64,000 bases of DNA, from the NCBI RefSeq assembly GCF_030866785.1, contig NZ_CP133018.1, forward strand, positions 434,001 to 498,000, in the 5' to 3' direction. This stretch comes from Agromyces protaetiae (GTDB lineage Bacteria > Actinomycetota > Actinomycetes > Actinomycetales > Microbacteriaceae). Shown piece after piece: positions 50,205-59,708 of the stretch. The translations under genes and the position numbers were made by a program. The notes under the pieces are model-generated. The model saw only the letters and a program-made list of their open reading frames with translations. It was not told the origin of the DNA and searched no databases. How positions within the stretch are numbered: the stretch's first letter is position 1; every line of letters begins with the position of its first letter.

Positions 50205-50822
50205 GTGAGTCAGGGCCCCTCGACGTTCGACCCACGGTACGACATCCGCTACCAGCGCGGGTACACCCCGCCATCAGACGAGCAGGTCGGGGCAACGGCG
50301 ACGGATGTCTCGTCGACGACGGATGCCTCGTCGGCGACGCAGCCCGTCGCTGCGCAGCCCGTCGCAGTGCAGCCCGTCGCGCCGGATCCCGAGGCCGCTC
50401 GTGGAGCCCGGACCGAACCCGCGCCGACGGACGAGCGAGTGACCCGCGCGCCCGCCGAGCCCCGCCCGGCCGGCTCCGCCCCGGATGCGGCGGCGCCGGG
50501 TGCCGCCGCGGACCTGGCCGACCCGGTCGCACCCGTCACACCCGCCGCGCCTTGGGCGCACGCGATCGTCGCGCGCTGGCTCTGGCTCGTGTTCGGTGCC
50601 GGCGCGGCGTTCACGATCGTCGGCACCGCGCTCTACTGGAGCGTCGTCTCGCGGCAGAACCCGTTCGAGAGCGGCGCCGGAGCGCGGGACACCACCGTCG
50701 ACCAGATCCTGACGTCGCTGACCCCGGCCATCGTGCAGGCCGGCGTGCTCGGCATGGTCGGCGCGCTCCTCGCCTGGGCGCTCATAGGTGCGCGCGGCGC
50801 GCACCGGGACCGAGCGCGATGA
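50205..50822 (+). CDS. Membrane protein with a disordered N-terminal arm, unknown function
   Basis: A 205-residue protein. GTG 50205 has a strong site (GAAGGAGGA, 4 nt upstream). Residues 1-115 are Ala/Pro/Thr-rich with repeats of QPVA (AQPVAVQPVAP). Two membrane spans follow (WLWLVFGAGAAFTIVGTALYW and AGVLGMVGALLAWALIGA). The next gene overlaps its stop as ATGA and also encodes a small membrane protein, so the two probably form a complex. The first residues FDPRYDIRYQRGY look conserved. No family is recognised. Confidence 0.78.
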   Translation: MSQGPSTFDPRYDIRYQRGYTPPSDEQVGATATDVSSTTDASSATQPVAAQPVAVQPVAPDPEAARGARTEPAPTDERVTRAPAEPRPAGSAPDAAAPGAAADLADPVAPVTPAAPWAHAIVARWLWLVFGAGAAFTIVGTALYWSVVSRQNPFESGAGARDTTVDQILTSLTPAIVQAGVLGMVGALLAWALIGARGAHRDRAR

Positions 50823-51178
50823 ACACGGGGCGCATCGCGACGTTCGCGCTCGCCGTCTTCGCCGTGGCGGGTGTCGTGGGCACTGTGGCGGTGTGGCAGG
50901 CGGGCAACGCGAGCGCGGTGCTGTGGTCGGGTCGCGAGCCCGGCGACGCAGCCCTGATGGCGTTCGCGCTGCTGCAGATCAGCTACGGTCTGGGACTTCC
51001 CGCGTTCGCGACGCTCGCCGCGGCCTCGGCGTTCGCGCTCGTCGTGATCGGCGCACGCGCGGTCAGCGTGCGATGGGTCGAGCGCGAGGTGCGCGCCGCG
51101 GCGCCCGCCCAGGTGTCAGAGCGGCGCACGGACGATGAGCGCGTGCGGCTCGATGTGGAAGTCCGCCGCGACGAGTGA
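50819..51178 (+). CDS. Small membrane protein, partner of the preceding gene
   Basis: A 119-residue protein starting in the ATGA overlap. Two hydrophobic segments (FALAVFAVAGVVGTVAVW and LPAFATLAAASAFALVVIGARA) flank a short loop. The C-terminal 35 residues are charged ([19 protein letters not shown]). Its last 63 bp overlap the convergent lipid-kinase gene. Function unknown; translational coupling suggests a two-subunit membrane unit. Confidence 0.75.
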   Translation: MNTGRIATFALAVFAVAGVVGTVAVWQAGNASAVLWSGREPGDAALMAFALLQISYGLGLPAFATLAAASAFALVVIGARAVSVRWVEREVRAAAPAQVSERRTDDERVRLDVEVRRDE

Positions 51179-52141
51179 CCCGAACTCGTCGCCGTCGATC
51201 TCCAACTCCTGCGGCTCGCCCTCGATCCGGATCGCGACATGCCGGCCACGACCGTAGACGACCTCGCGGCGCCGGTTGCCACCGGTGAGGTCGATGATCT
51301 GACGACCCATCGCCGACTTTCGGAGCACGCGGTTGTCGACCATGATCTTGCGCCACACGAACAGCCAGCCGAGCGCGTTGCGGGGCTGCAGCACGATCAC
51401 GTCGAGCTGACCGTCGTCCAGTTCGGCGTCGGGGATGAGCTCGATGTTGCCGGGCAGATACCCGAGATTCGCGACCAGCAGGCTGCTGGCCTTGGGCCGG
51501 TGCAGCCGGCCCGAGTCCACGCGCCAGGTCGCCCGGAACGGGATCGAGGCCGGGAGCGAGCGGATGCCCGCGTCGACATACGCGAGCCAGCCGACCCGCT
51601 TCTTCAGGTCGGGGTTGGTGTTCGCGATCATCGTGGCATCGATGCCGATGCCCGCCATGACGAGCGAGGTATGCGATTCCTGGCTGCCGTCGGGGCGACG
51701 GATGTCGGCCACGAGCACGTCGACCTCACGATCCACGCCCGCGAACGCGAGCGTGATCGCGTCGTCCTGATCATTCACCGGGATGTCGAGGTTGCGCGCG
51801 AACAGGTTGCCGGTGCCGAGCGGGACGAGGCCCATCGGCACGCCCGTGCCCTTCAGGCCGGCGGCGACCGACCGGATCGTGCCATCGCCGCCAGCTGCGA
51901 CCACGAGGTCGACGCCCGCCTCGACGGCTTCTCGCGCCTGGCCGGTGCCCGGGTCGTCGACCGTGGTCTCGAGCCACAGGCTCGGCCCATAGTGCTGACG
52001 TTCCTCGGCCTGCGAGACCGCGGCGCGGAGCTCGTCGATGCCCTCCTTGCTGGGGTTCGCGATGATCGCCGCGCGCGGCTGATCCGTCACGGCCGCCTCG
52101 GCGGTCGTGGCATCCGTCACTTCACGCTCCTGGTCGCCCAC
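51116..52141 (-). CDS. Diacylglycerol/lipid kinase family protein
   Basis: A 341-residue kinase of the DAGK/YegS/sphingosine-kinase fold. The ATP-binding motif is [19 protein letters not shown] and the following [14 protein letters not shown]; the C-terminal beta-sandwich contains [10 protein letters not shown]. It probably phosphorylates diacylglycerol or another membrane lipid at the cytoplasmic face. GTG 52141 is the first start; GTG at about 52115 in VTDATTAE is also possible. It is divergent from serS (68-bp gap) and convergent with the small membrane pair. Confidence 0.9.
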   Translation of the reverse strand: MGDQEREVTDATTAEAAVTDQPRAAIIANPSKEGIDELRAAVSQAEERQHYGPSLWLETTVDDPGTGQAREAVEAGVDLVVAAGGDGTIRSVAAGLKGTGVPMGLVPLGTGNLFARNLDIPVNDQDDAITLAFAGVDREVDVLVADIRRPDGSQESHTSLVMAGIGIDATMIANTNPDLKKRVGWLAYVDAGIRSLPASIPFRATWRVDSGRLHRPKASSLLVANLGYLPGNIELIPDAELDDGQLDVIVLQPRNALGWLFVWRKIMVDNRVLRKSAMGRQIIDLTGGNRRREVVYGRGRHVAIRIEGEPQELEIDGDEFGSLVAADFHIEPHALIVRAPL

Positions 52142-52196
52142 GATCGCAACGGTACGGCATCCCGGCCCGCCCGACGGGGCCTTGCGGAGCCGCGGC

Positions 52197-52202
52197 TAGA
52201 CT
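52197..52202 (+). promoter_or_regulatory. -10 box of leaderless serS
   Basis: TAGACT, then GGCTCGC (7 nt), then GTG 52210. Confidence 0.6.
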
Positions 52203-52209
52203 GGCTCGC

Positions 52210-53475
52210 GTGATCGACCCCGTGCTGCTCCGCGAGAACCCCGACCTGGTCAAGCATTCACAAGAGCTGCGCGGCGAGTCCACCGCGCTCGTCGACGAGG
52301 CGGTCGAGGCGGATGCCTCGCGGCGGGCCGCCATCACCGAGTTCGAGTCGCTCCGGGCCGAGCAGAACGCGTTCGGCAAGCAGGTCGCCACGGCGCCGAA
52401 AGACCAGAAGGCCGCGCTCGTCGCGCAGGCGCAGACCCTCGCCGCATCCGTGAAGGCCGCGAACCAGCGCGCGAACGACGCCGAGACCGCGTTCACCGAG
52501 GCGGTGCAGCGGCTCGGCAACATCGTCATCGACGGGGTGCCTGCGGGCGGTGAAGACGACTACATCGTGCTGCGCGAGGTCGGCGAGATCCCCGCGTTCG
52601 GGTTCGAGCCGCGCGATCACCTCGAGATCGGCGAGCGGCTCGACGCCATCGACATGTCGCGCGGCGCGAAGGTGTCGGGCGCGCGCTTCCACTACCTGAA
52701 GGGCGTCGGGGCGCGGCTCGAGCTCGCGCTCATGAACCTCGCGCTCGACCGCGCGCTCGCCCAGGGCTTCACGCCGCTCATCACGCCCACGCTGGTACGG
52801 CCCGAGATCATGCAGGGCACCGGATTCCTCGGCGCCCACTCCGAAGAGATCTACTACCTGCCCGACGACGAGCTGTACCTGACGGGCACGAGCGAGGTCG
52901 CGCTCGCCGGCTACCATGCCGACGAGATCCTCGACGTATCGAAGGGGCCGCTGCGCTACGCGGGCTGGTCGACCTGCTACCGCCGCGAGGCGGGCAGCCA
53001 CGGCAAGGACACGCGCGGCATCATCCGCGTGCACCAGTTCAACAAGCTCGAGATGTTCAGCTACATCGACCCGGCCGACGCCGAGGCCGAGCACGAGCGC
53101 ATGCTCGGCTGGCAGGAGGGCATGCTGCAGTCCCTCGGGCTCGCCTACCGCGTGATCGACACCGCCGCGGGCGACCTCGGGTCGAGCGCGGCCCGCAAGT
53201 ACGACGTCGAGGCGTGGGTGCCGACCCAGCAGGCGTACCGGGAGCTCACGTCGACGTCGAACTGCACGACGTTCCAGGCGCGCCGGCTCGACATCCGGCA
53301 CCGCGTCGAGGGCGGCAAGACGCAGCCCGTCGCGACGCTGAACGGCACGCTCGCGACGACGCGCTGGATCGTCGCGATCCTCGAGACGCACCAGCAGGAG
53401 GACGGATCGGTCGTGGTGCCCGAGGCGCTCCGCCCCTACCTCGGCGGCCTCGAGGTGCTCGAGCCGGTCGCATGA
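52210..53475 (+). CDS. serS: Seryl-tRNA synthetase
   Basis: A 421-residue class II synthetase that charges tRNA-Ser. The N-terminal arm is the usual antiparallel coiled coil (about 25-100). Catalytic motif 2 lies in [34 protein letters not shown], and motif 3 region [16 protein letters not shown] is followed by [14 protein letters not shown]. Leaderless GTG start. Its stop overlaps the HAD gene as ATGA. Two serine tRNA genes lie within 7.5 kb on the same strand. Confidence 0.97.
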   Translation: MIDPVLLRENPDLVKHSQELRGESTALVDEAVEADASRRAAITEFESLRAEQNAFGKQVATAPKDQKAALVAQAQTLAASVKAANQRANDAETAFTEAVQRLGNIVIDGVPAGGEDDYIVLREVGEIPAFGFEPRDHLEIGERLDAIDMSRGAKVSGARFHYLKGVGARLELALMNLALDRALAQGFTPLITPTLVRPEIMQGTGFLGAHSEEIYYLPDDELYLTGTSEVALAGYHADEILDVSKGPLRYAGWSTCYRREAGSHGKDTRGIIRVHQFNKLEMFSYIDPADAEAEHERMLGWQEGMLQSLGLAYRVIDTAAGDLGSSAARKYDVEAWVPTQQAYRELTSTSNCTTFQARRLDIRHRVEGGKTQPVATLNGTLATTRWIVAILETHQQEDGSVVVPEALRPYLGGLEVLEPVA

Positions 53476-54326
53476 GCGAGTTCCCCGCCGGTCGAATCGC
53501 GCCCGACGAGCGCGCGCGTGTGCCGAGAGCCGACCCGTGGCTCGTCGCGCTCGACGTCGACGGCACCGTCATGCACGAGGACGAGACCATCGATGCGGCC
53601 GTGGTCGACGCCGTGGCATCCGCGCGCGATCGCGGCCACCTCGTGACGCTCGCCACCGGGCGGTCGTGGGCGACGACCGCGCCCGTGCTCGCGCATCTCG
53701 GGCTCGATCCCGAGTACGTGGTGTGCGCGAACGGCGCGATCACCATGGGCCGCGACGACACCGAGCCGAGCGGCTACGCGCGTGTGCACGTCGAGACGTT
53801 CGACCCGACCCCGGTCCTCGAACGCATCCGCGGGTTCCTCCCGGCCGGCAAGTTCATGGTCGAGCTGCCCGACGGGTTCCGCTTGTACACCGAGGGCATG
53901 AGCGACTGGAACCTCGCGAATGCGCGCGAGGTGGTCTTCGAAGAACTGCTCGACCAACGCGCCACGCGTGTGGTGGTCACGAGCCTCGAACACGAGGTCG
54001 AGGAGTTCCTCGCGCTCGTCGACCGCATGGGCCTGCATCACGTGAGCTACGCCATCGGCTGGACCGCATGGATGGACATCGCGCCCGACGGCGTGAACAA
54101 GGCGACCGCGCTGGAGCGCGTGCGCGGCTGGCTCGACGTGCCGATCGACCGGGTGATCGCGGTGGGCGACGGGCGGAACGACATCGAGATGTTCACCTGG
54201 GCCGGGGCGGGCGGCCGCGCCGTGGCGATGGGGCAGGCGCCCGACGAGGTGAAGGCGGCGGCGACCGAGGTGACCGGGAGCATCGCCGAGGCCGGGCTCG
54301 CGGAGGTGCTGCGCACGCTGCCGTGA
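53472..54326 (+). CDS. HAD-superfamily phosphatase (Cof-like)
   Basis: A 284-residue hydrolase, translationally coupled to serS by ATGA. Motif [12 protein letters not shown] (nucleophile Asp near residue 28), motif II LATGRSW, and motif [12 protein letters not shown] define a Cof/HAD-IIB enzyme with a C2 cap. Such enzymes dephosphorylate sugar phosphates or nucleotides. Placement after serS is common in Actinobacteria, but no direct link to aminoacylation is known to me. Confidence 0.92.
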   Translation: MSEFPAGRIAPDERARVPRADPWLVALDVDGTVMHEDETIDAAVVDAVASARDRGHLVTLATGRSWATTAPVLAHLGLDPEYVVCANGAITMGRDDTEPSGYARVHVETFDPTPVLERIRGFLPAGKFMVELPDGFRLYTEGMSDWNLANAREVVFEELLDQRATRVVVTSLEHEVEEFLALVDRMGLHHVSYAIGWTAWMDIAPDGVNKATALERVRGWLDVPIDRVIAVGDGRNDIEMFTWAGAGGRAVAMGQAPDEVKAAATEVTGSIAEAGLAEVLRTLP

Positions 54327-54332
54327 AGGGGG

Positions 54333-57300
54333 TCATGTCCCGAGCAGCAGCGCGATCGCGGCGAACTCGGGGGTCTCCTCGAGTGCGGGCATGATCAAGT
54401 TGAATGCCGCCCGTTCGTCGTCAGTCCCCTTGAAGGCGGGAAGGACGGCTCCACGGACCTTCGCGAACGTCTTCTCAGCGTACTCGATCAGGGTGCGGTG
54501 CTCCTTCAGGAAGTCCAAGAGCTGCTCGCCGGCGAGACTCGTGGTGTTCAGTCGGGTGACGGCGAGCTCGTAGTCCTTCGAGACGCTCGCGAGTCCGATA
54601 CCGCTGACATTGAGCTCCCAGTCGAGGGCGGTGCTGACCTCCTGGGTAGCGGTGCGCTGGAAAACCTCATAGACCTCGGTGCGTCGCCCGAAGTCAGTCG
54701 CGCTCGTTCGCTGTGAGAGGTACGCGCGCGGTTTGAACGTTTTCAGCGCCTTGTCGAGCGGGGTCGTGTTCTCGGTCACGAGCTGAATGACCGGTTCGGT
54801 CTGCTGAGCGGTGGCTGCGCCCATTTTCGGTGCGACCTTGAGGGCGGCGACGGTGAGGCCGGTCGCCAGCACGCCTACGCCCATGAGGGCGTACTCCGAG
54901 TAGGTGAAGCGCTCGCGCGTTCCTTCGTCGAGGAACTGGACATGGTTGTCGTTGACATAGCCGAGGACCGCGAGCGTGGAGCCGGCGACGCCGGCGAGCG
55001 AGCTGACCGTGACGGAGGCGCCGGCCGAGGCGGCGACGGCGATCGCTGCAGCGGGGGAGAGGGCGGCGAGGGTCGCGCCGAAGGTCGCCCACGCGGTGAC
55101 GACTGTGAACAGGACGCCCGCGGCGATGACGACGCCGTTGATCACGTCCGCGACCGAGAAGTGGCCGGTGGGGTCGATGTTGGTGATGGGGTTGGCGTTG
55201 GCGTAGCCGTACCGGTTCTGTAGCGGCAGAGTGTCGAGGGTGGTGAACGCGAACCGGTCGGGGGTGTAGGTGCGGACGGCGAGGTGTTGGGTGCCGGACG
55301 GGTTGGTGTACTCGCCGGCGTAGAGGAACGGGTATCTGGATGCCTCGTCGGGGGTGTGGGTCGTGGCTGTGGTGGTCGTGGTCGTGGTGCCGTAGTCGGT
55401 GTAGGCGTAGCGGGCGGTGGGGGTGCCGGTGGGGTCGGTGAGTTCGGTGGTGTTGCCGTGCCGGTCGTGGATGGCGTAGACGGTGTCGTCGGTGAGGGTG
55501 CGGGATTCGCGGGTGAGGCCGGTGAGGTAGCTCGCGGTCTGCGTCGTGTCGGCGGTGGTGTGGGTGTCGTTCAGGAGAGTGCCGTCGTCCCAGTAGAACC
55601 CGGTCGTCTGCTCGCGGGTGGTGAGGGTGGCGCGGTCGCCGGTGGCCCAGTACCCGGTGCGGGTCGTGGCACCGGTCGGGGTGGTTTCGCGGACGGGTTG
55701 ATTCAGCGCGTTGTAGCCGCTCCGGGTGCCGTCGGCAGCGAGGGTCACCCCGCCCGCCTGATCGGTCACGGTCTGCTCCCGACCCAGCAGGTCATACACC
55801 CACCGCCCACCCGTCCGGGACTCGCCCGCCGCGGTCAGGGTCTTCTCGATGCTGGCGCCTCGCTCGTCGAAGCTCCGGGACGCGACCAAACGGTCGGTCG
55901 TCGCACCGGGGTCGTCATCGATGGGCGAAATGGTCGTGGTGATCGGCCGGCCGGCCGGATCGTACGTCGCCGTCGCGGTCCGGCCCAGCACGTCGGTGGC
56001 GGCGAGCTGCCGGCCGTGGATCAGGTCGGTGACGGTCGTGGTGATGCCCGCGAGGTCGGTGTGCGCCGCGACCGTCTCGGTCGTGGTCCGCGTGCCGGCC
56101 GCCAGATCGATCGACTCGGTGTGCTCGGTGACCAGCGGCTTGCCCTCACCGCCCTGCGGGTACACCCGCTCGGTGCTGACGAACCCGTCGGGGTCGACCA
56201 CGAACTCCGTCCGCCCCGTCCGCGTGAGCTGGGCGTCGGTGCGTCGGCCCGCGTAGGTCTCGGCGACGGTGACCGCAGTGCGGGCCTCGTTGAGCGTGTA
56301 CCTGGTCTCCGTGACCGACCCGTCAGGTGCCGCGGTGCGTTCGAGCACCGGCAATCCGATGGGCACCCGCTGGTCTTCCGGCAGGTCGGCCGGGACCTCG
56401 GCGTCGTACTCGGTCCTCGTGACCGTGCCATCCGCTGCGGTGTGCTCGGCGACCCGGCCGTACGCATCGAACACGAAACCCTCGGACACGGTCTTCGCCG
56501 TGCCGGTGACGTTGAACAGGGTCAGGTCGATGCCGCTCGGCCGGTCCACCCGCCCCGGTGCGCCGGCGTCGCGGTCGGGATACGCGAAGTGCTGCCGCTG
56601 GAGCACCCGCTCACCCGACGGCGAGCTCTCCGACGTGTCGCGACGCGTCATGGCCTGGGCGCCGTCGTACGTCGTCGTGACCCGGTTCACCCCGTCGGTG
56701 ACCGCGGTCCGGAACTCGACCCCGCTGGTCGCCTGTGTCGCCGCGTCGGTGGCTGCGGGCCAGCCCGAGGCCAGCGCCGCGACGGCCTCCCAGTGACGCT
56801 CGACGATCACCTCGCCGGTCGCTGGATCGGTGACCGCGACCCGTTGCACCGCGGATGTGCCGTCCGGGAGCTGCTGCCAGGTGAGTCTCGTGACCGCTCC
56901 GCTCGCGGTGCCGACCTGTTCCACCAGCCCGGACGGGGCGTAGGTCACGGTCGTGCGCGCGCCCGAGGCATCCGTCACCTCGGCGACCTGGCCGCCGTCC
57001 AACTCGACCGTGCCGACCGGGCGGGCGTCGCCCGCACCCGCGCGCGACCGCACCTCGACCCTGGCCGGGTCCGACCAGTCAAGTTCGGTGACGACCCCGT
57101 GCTCGGTCACGACGCCCTTCAGCCGGTGACCGGGCCCCCACCGCCAGTCGACCCGGTTGCCATGCGCGTCCAGCTTCGCGACGGGGTCGCCCGCGGCGTC
57201 GAAGTACGACACCATGCCGCCGAGCTCTCGCAGCACGAACGCGTACTCGCGCTCGCCCAGCACGCCGTCGGCCCGTGGCGGCAACACGCCCGGCGTCTGC

Positions 57301-57734
57301 GCGAAGCGCACGTCGTCGCCGATGTAGCTGGCGAGCCCGGACGGTGCCGTCGCGTCGGCCTCGAACACGCCCTGCACCCCGCGGGACGGAATCACCCGAA
57401 CCCCGCCCTGAGTGTCCACGTACGCGACCCCGCCCACGGACCAGCGCGGCCCGAACCCGAACCGGCCCTCGTCACGCCCTCGCGAATCCCACGCCAGGCT
57501 CAGCCCGCCCAGGGGCACCTCGAACGAGAACGACCCCGCGCGCTCGTCAAGCGTGCCCTGCACGCCGGCGCCGAGTGGCAATGCGCCCAGCACGGGCGAA
57601 CCACCGCCGGCACCCGAGCCCTCATCAGCCGCCCACGACGGCGAGACGCCACCGAGCAGGAGGGCGGCACACAGTGCCCCGCCGAGCGCGGCACCCCGCC
57701 AGGTGTGCACCGAACCATCACGCACTACAGCCAC
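54333..57734 (-). CDS. Secreted RHS-repeat protein with an unassigned C-terminal domain
   Basis: An 1133-residue protein. GTG 57734 follows AGGAG by 6 nt; a signal peptide ends near residue 35 (PSWAAD). An N-terminal beta-domain (SFSFEVPLGGLSLAWDSRGR) precedes many YD/RHS-type strands. The RHS-associated core ends at NRYGYANANPITNIDPTGH, residue 857. The 276-residue tail starts with a hydrophobic region (about four spans, 860-960), then a soluble helical domain of about 140 residues (KTFKPRAYLSQRTSATDF, ELNVSGIGLASVSKDYELAV). In polymorphic-toxin RHS proteins this position holds the toxin. I do not recognise the tail. Downstream there are only 6 bp before a convergent gene, so no cognate immunity gene follows it. 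Confidence 0.88.
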   Translation of the reverse strand: MAVVRDGSVHTWRGAALGGALCAALLLGGVSPSWAADEGSGAGGGSPVLGALPLGAGVQGTLDERAGSFSFEVPLGGLSLAWDSRGRDEGRFGFGPRWSVGGVAYVDTQGGVRVIPSRGVQGVFEADATAPSGLASYIGDDVRFAQTPGVLPPRADGVLGEREYAFVLRELGGMVSYFDAAGDPVAKLDAHGNRVDWRWGPGHRLKGVVTEHGVVTELDWSDPARVEVRSRAGAGDARPVGTVELDGGQVAEVTDASGARTTVTYAPSGLVEQVGTASGAVTRLTWQQLPDGTSAVQRVAVTDPATGEVIVERHWEAVAALASGWPAATDAATQATSGVEFRTAVTDGVNRVTTTYDGAQAMTRRDTSESSPSGERVLQRQHFAYPDRDAGAPGRVDRPSGIDLTLFNVTGTAKTVSEGFVFDAYGRVAEHTAADGTVTRTEYDAEVPADLPEDQRVPIGLPVLERTAAPDGSVTETRYTLNEARTAVTVAETYAGRRTDAQLTRTGRTEFVVDPDGFVSTERVYPQGGEGKPLVTEHTESIDLAAGTRTTTETVAAHTDLAGITTTVTDLIHGRQLAATDVLGRTATATYDPAGRPITTTISPIDDDPGATTDRLVASRSFDERGASIEKTLTAAGESRTGGRWVYDLLGREQTVTDQAGGVTLAADGTRSGYNALNQPVRETTPTGATTRTGYWATGDRATLTTREQTTGFYWDDGTLLNDTHTTADTTQTASYLTGLTRESRTLTDDTVYAIHDRHGNTTELTDPTGTPTARYAYTDYGTTTTTTTATTHTPDEASRYPFLYAGEYTNPSGTQHLAVRTYTPDRFAFTTLDTLPLQNRYGYANANPITNIDPTGHFSVADVINGVVIAAGVLFTVVTAWATFGATLAALSPAAAIAVAASAGASVTVSSLAGVAGSTLAVLGYVNDNHVQFLDEGTRERFTYSEYALMGVGVLATGLTVAALKVAPKMGAATAQQTEPVIQLVTENTTPLDKALKTFKPRAYLSQRTSATDFGRRTEVYEVFQRTATQEVSTALDWELNVSGIGLASVSKDYELAVTRLNTTSLAGEQLLDFLKEHRTLIEYAEKTFAKVRGAVLPAFKGTDDERAAFNLIMPALEETPEFAAIALLLGT

Positions 57735-57898
57735 CGCGAACTCCTGTGTTCGAACGAAGAGATGCCCAATTGTGACATATCAGTACAGCAACACACGACG
57801 TAATGAGACAGGTCGGCCCGGCGGGCCGTCGAGGCATCCGAGCGGAGCCTCAGCACCTTTTCAGGCGCGGCTGCGAGGCTATAGAGGATGTGCGTCCG

Positions 57899-57904
57899 CT
57901 AGAA
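57899..57904 (+). promoter_or_regulatory. Possible -10 box for tRNA-Ser
   Basis: TAGAAT lies 63 bp before the tRNA. No convincing -35 is seen. The remaining 57735-57967 gap is relatively AT-rich near 57765-57805 (probable RHS promoter region) and has no gene. Confidence 0.35.
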
Positions 57905-57967
57905 TCGGCCCATCTCCGCGCGAAGGCGAGCGTCGTGTCACTGCGCGGCGCCCGGATTGCGGGGTCG

Positions 57968-58052
57968 GGAGGGCTGTCCGAGCGGCCGATGGAGCTGGTC
58001 TTGAAAACCAGTGGGCAGCAATGCCTCGTGGGTTCGAATCCCACGCCCTCCG
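57968..58052 (+). tRNA. tRNA-Ser (anticodon TGA)
   Basis: An 85-nt class II tRNA. The acceptor GGAGGGC pairs with GCCCTCC, the anticodon loop is CTTGAAA (TGA at 58002-58004), a long variable arm is present and the T-loop is GTTCGAATC. The discriminator is G; CCA is not encoded. Confidence 0.95.
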
Positions 58053-58103
58053 CACAATAGAGCCTGTCCAGTTCCGTCCCGCCGACCGTCCGAGAGGAGC
58101 CCG

Positions 58104-59438
58104 GTGAACCCCCAGGTCCCGCGTCCCACCTCCCGCCGCGCCGCGAAGACTCCGTCCGTGGCGCGCCACGGGCGCCTTCGCGCACACAATGTCTGGAAGT
58201 CCATCGCGAAGGTCGTGGCATCCACCGTCGCCGTCGTGCTCGTCTCGGGCACCGCGGTCGCGGCGTACGCCGCGTGGGACCTGGCCAACACGGTGCAGCC
58301 GACCGTCAAGCTCGACAGCGAGAAGGTGCTCGAGGGCGTGCCCGACGTCGGCGCGATCGAAGGCGGAGTGAACCTGCTGCTCATCGGCAGCGACAGTCGC
58401 GCCGGTCAGGGCACCGGGTTCGGCGACCCCGACGAAGAGACCGCCGTGCTGAACGACGTGACGATGCTCATGCACATCGCCGAAGACCACTCGCACGCCG
58501 AGGTCATCAGCTTCCCGCGCGACATGCTCGTGGACGTGCCCGCGTGCAACGACCCCGAGAACCCCGGCGAGACGCTCTACGAGCAGTACGACGTGAAGAT
58601 CAACACGGTGTTGTCGTACGGAGGCATGGACTGCGTCGCGAAGACCGTCGAGAACCTCACCGGCGTGACGATCCCGTTCGCGGGCATCGTGCAGTTCCTC
58701 GGTGTCGCGGGGCTCTCCGAGGCGGTCGGCGGCGTGGACGTCTGCGTCGCGGAGCCCATCGAAGACGAGTACACGGGCATCTTCCTCGACCCGGGCACGC
58801 ACACGCTCGCCGGCATCGACGCGCTGCAGTTCCTGCGCACGCGGCACGGCGTCGGTGACGGATCCGACCTCGGGCGCATCTCGAACCAGCAGGTGTTCCT
58901 GTCGTCGCTCGCGCGGAAGCTCCAGTCCGACGGCACGCTCAACGATCCGGTCAAGCTGTACTCGATTGCGAAGGCCGCGCTCGCCAACATGCAGCTCTCG
59001 AGCAGCCTCGTCGACCCGACGAAGATGATCTCGATCGCGAAGGCGCTGAAAGACACCGACCTCGAGAAGATCGCGTTCATCCAGTACCCGACCGCGTACG
59101 TCGACGGTGGTGGTGCCGTGGCTCCCACCGCGGCGGCCGAGCTGGTGAACACGGCACTGCAGCAGGACCTGCCGGTGACGTTCGACCCGAACGCCCAGAA
59201 CAACGACTTCGGGTCGGCGGCCGACCCGAACGCGGTCCCGCCCGAGGCGCCCGTCGAGGGTGAGGCACCCGTCGAGGGCGAGGCGCCGGTCGAGGGTGAG
59301 GCCCCGGTCGAGGGTGAGGCGCCCGCCGACCCCGAGGCGCCCGCGCCGACGCCGACCGAGGCGCTGCCCAGCACGGTCGCGGGGCAGACCGCGGCCGAGA
59401 CGCGCTGTTCGTCGGGCCGCACGCTCGGCGACCAGTAG
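58104..59438 (+). CDS. LytR-CpsA-Psr (LCP) family cell-wall glycopolymer ligase
   Basis: A 444-residue membrane enzyme that transfers lipid-linked wall polymers to peptidoglycan. GTG 58104 follows GAGAGGAGC. A cytoplasmic lead (about 40 residues) and one span (VVASTVAVVLVSGTAVAAYAAW) precede the LCP domain. That domain has NLLLIGSDSRAG, MLMHIAEDHSHAEVISFPRDMLVDVP and ALQFLRTRHGVGDGSDLGRISNQQ, including the Arg/Asp pyrophosphate-binding residues. The C-terminal 65 residues include five APVEGE repeats (18-bp DNA units, about 59248-59330) and end with a cysteine-containing tail (TRCSSGRTLGDQ). Confidence 0.93.
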   Translation: MNPQVPRPTSRRAAKTPSVARHGRLRAHNVWKSIAKVVASTVAVVLVSGTAVAAYAAWDLANTVQPTVKLDSEKVLEGVPDVGAIEGGVNLLLIGSDSRAGQGTGFGDPDEETAVLNDVTMLMHIAEDHSHAEVISFPRDMLVDVPACNDPENPGETLYEQYDVKINTVLSYGGMDCVAKTVENLTGVTIPFAGIVQFLGVAGLSEAVGGVDVCVAEPIEDEYTGIFLDPGTHTLAGIDALQFLRTRHGVGDGSDLGRISNQQVFLSSLARKLQSDGTLNDPVKLYSIAKAALANMQLSSSLVDPTKMISIAKALKDTDLEKIAFIQYPTAYVDGGGAVAPTAAAELVNTALQQDLPVTFDPNAQNNDFGSAADPNAVPPEAPVEGEAPVEGEAPVEGEAPVEGEAPADPEAPAPTPTEALPSTVAGQTAAETRCSSGRTLGDQ

Positions 59439-59503
59439 CTCGAATCGTCATTCCCGGCGGGTCCGGGTTATGATGGCAGTCGCGTGTGCGCGAGCGCACG
59501 CGA

Positions 59504-59592
59504 GGAGACGTCGCATAGTCCGGTCGAGTGCACCACCCTGCTAAGGTGGAGTCCCCGTAAGGGGACCAGGGGTTCAAATCCCCTCGTCTCCG
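59504..59592 (+). tRNA. tRNA-Ser (anticodon GCT)
   Basis: An 89-nt class II tRNA. The acceptor GGAGACG pairs with CGTCTCC; the anticodon stem-loop is CCACC-CTGCTAA-GGTGG, with GCT at 59540-59542; the long variable arm GTCCCCGTAAGGGGAC and the T-loop GTTCAAATC follow. CCA is not encoded. Confidence 0.96.
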
Positions 59593-59599
59593 CTCATGT

Positions 59600-59650
59600 C
59601 CTGAGTCGCGACATCGTTGACAAACGGTGTCGCGGCTCGGGATTTTTTTG
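59600..59650 (+). terminator. Rho-independent terminator after tRNA-Ser
   Basis: The stem CCTGAGTCGCGACATCG (59600-59616) pairs with CGGTGTCGCGGCTCGGG (59625-59641), with G-T pairs, and a run of seven T follows (59643-59649). It is the clearest canonical terminator of the window. Confidence 0.9.
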
Positions 59651-59708
59651 TGGGTTCGCGCTGTCGCCGTGCCGGTGGTGTTGGGATGCCACCTATCGCA
59701 CACAAAGA

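Noticed and set aside
57968..59592. tRNA genes as attachment sites of an integrated element
   Set aside because: No integrase gene and no repeated tRNA 3' end were seen in the window.
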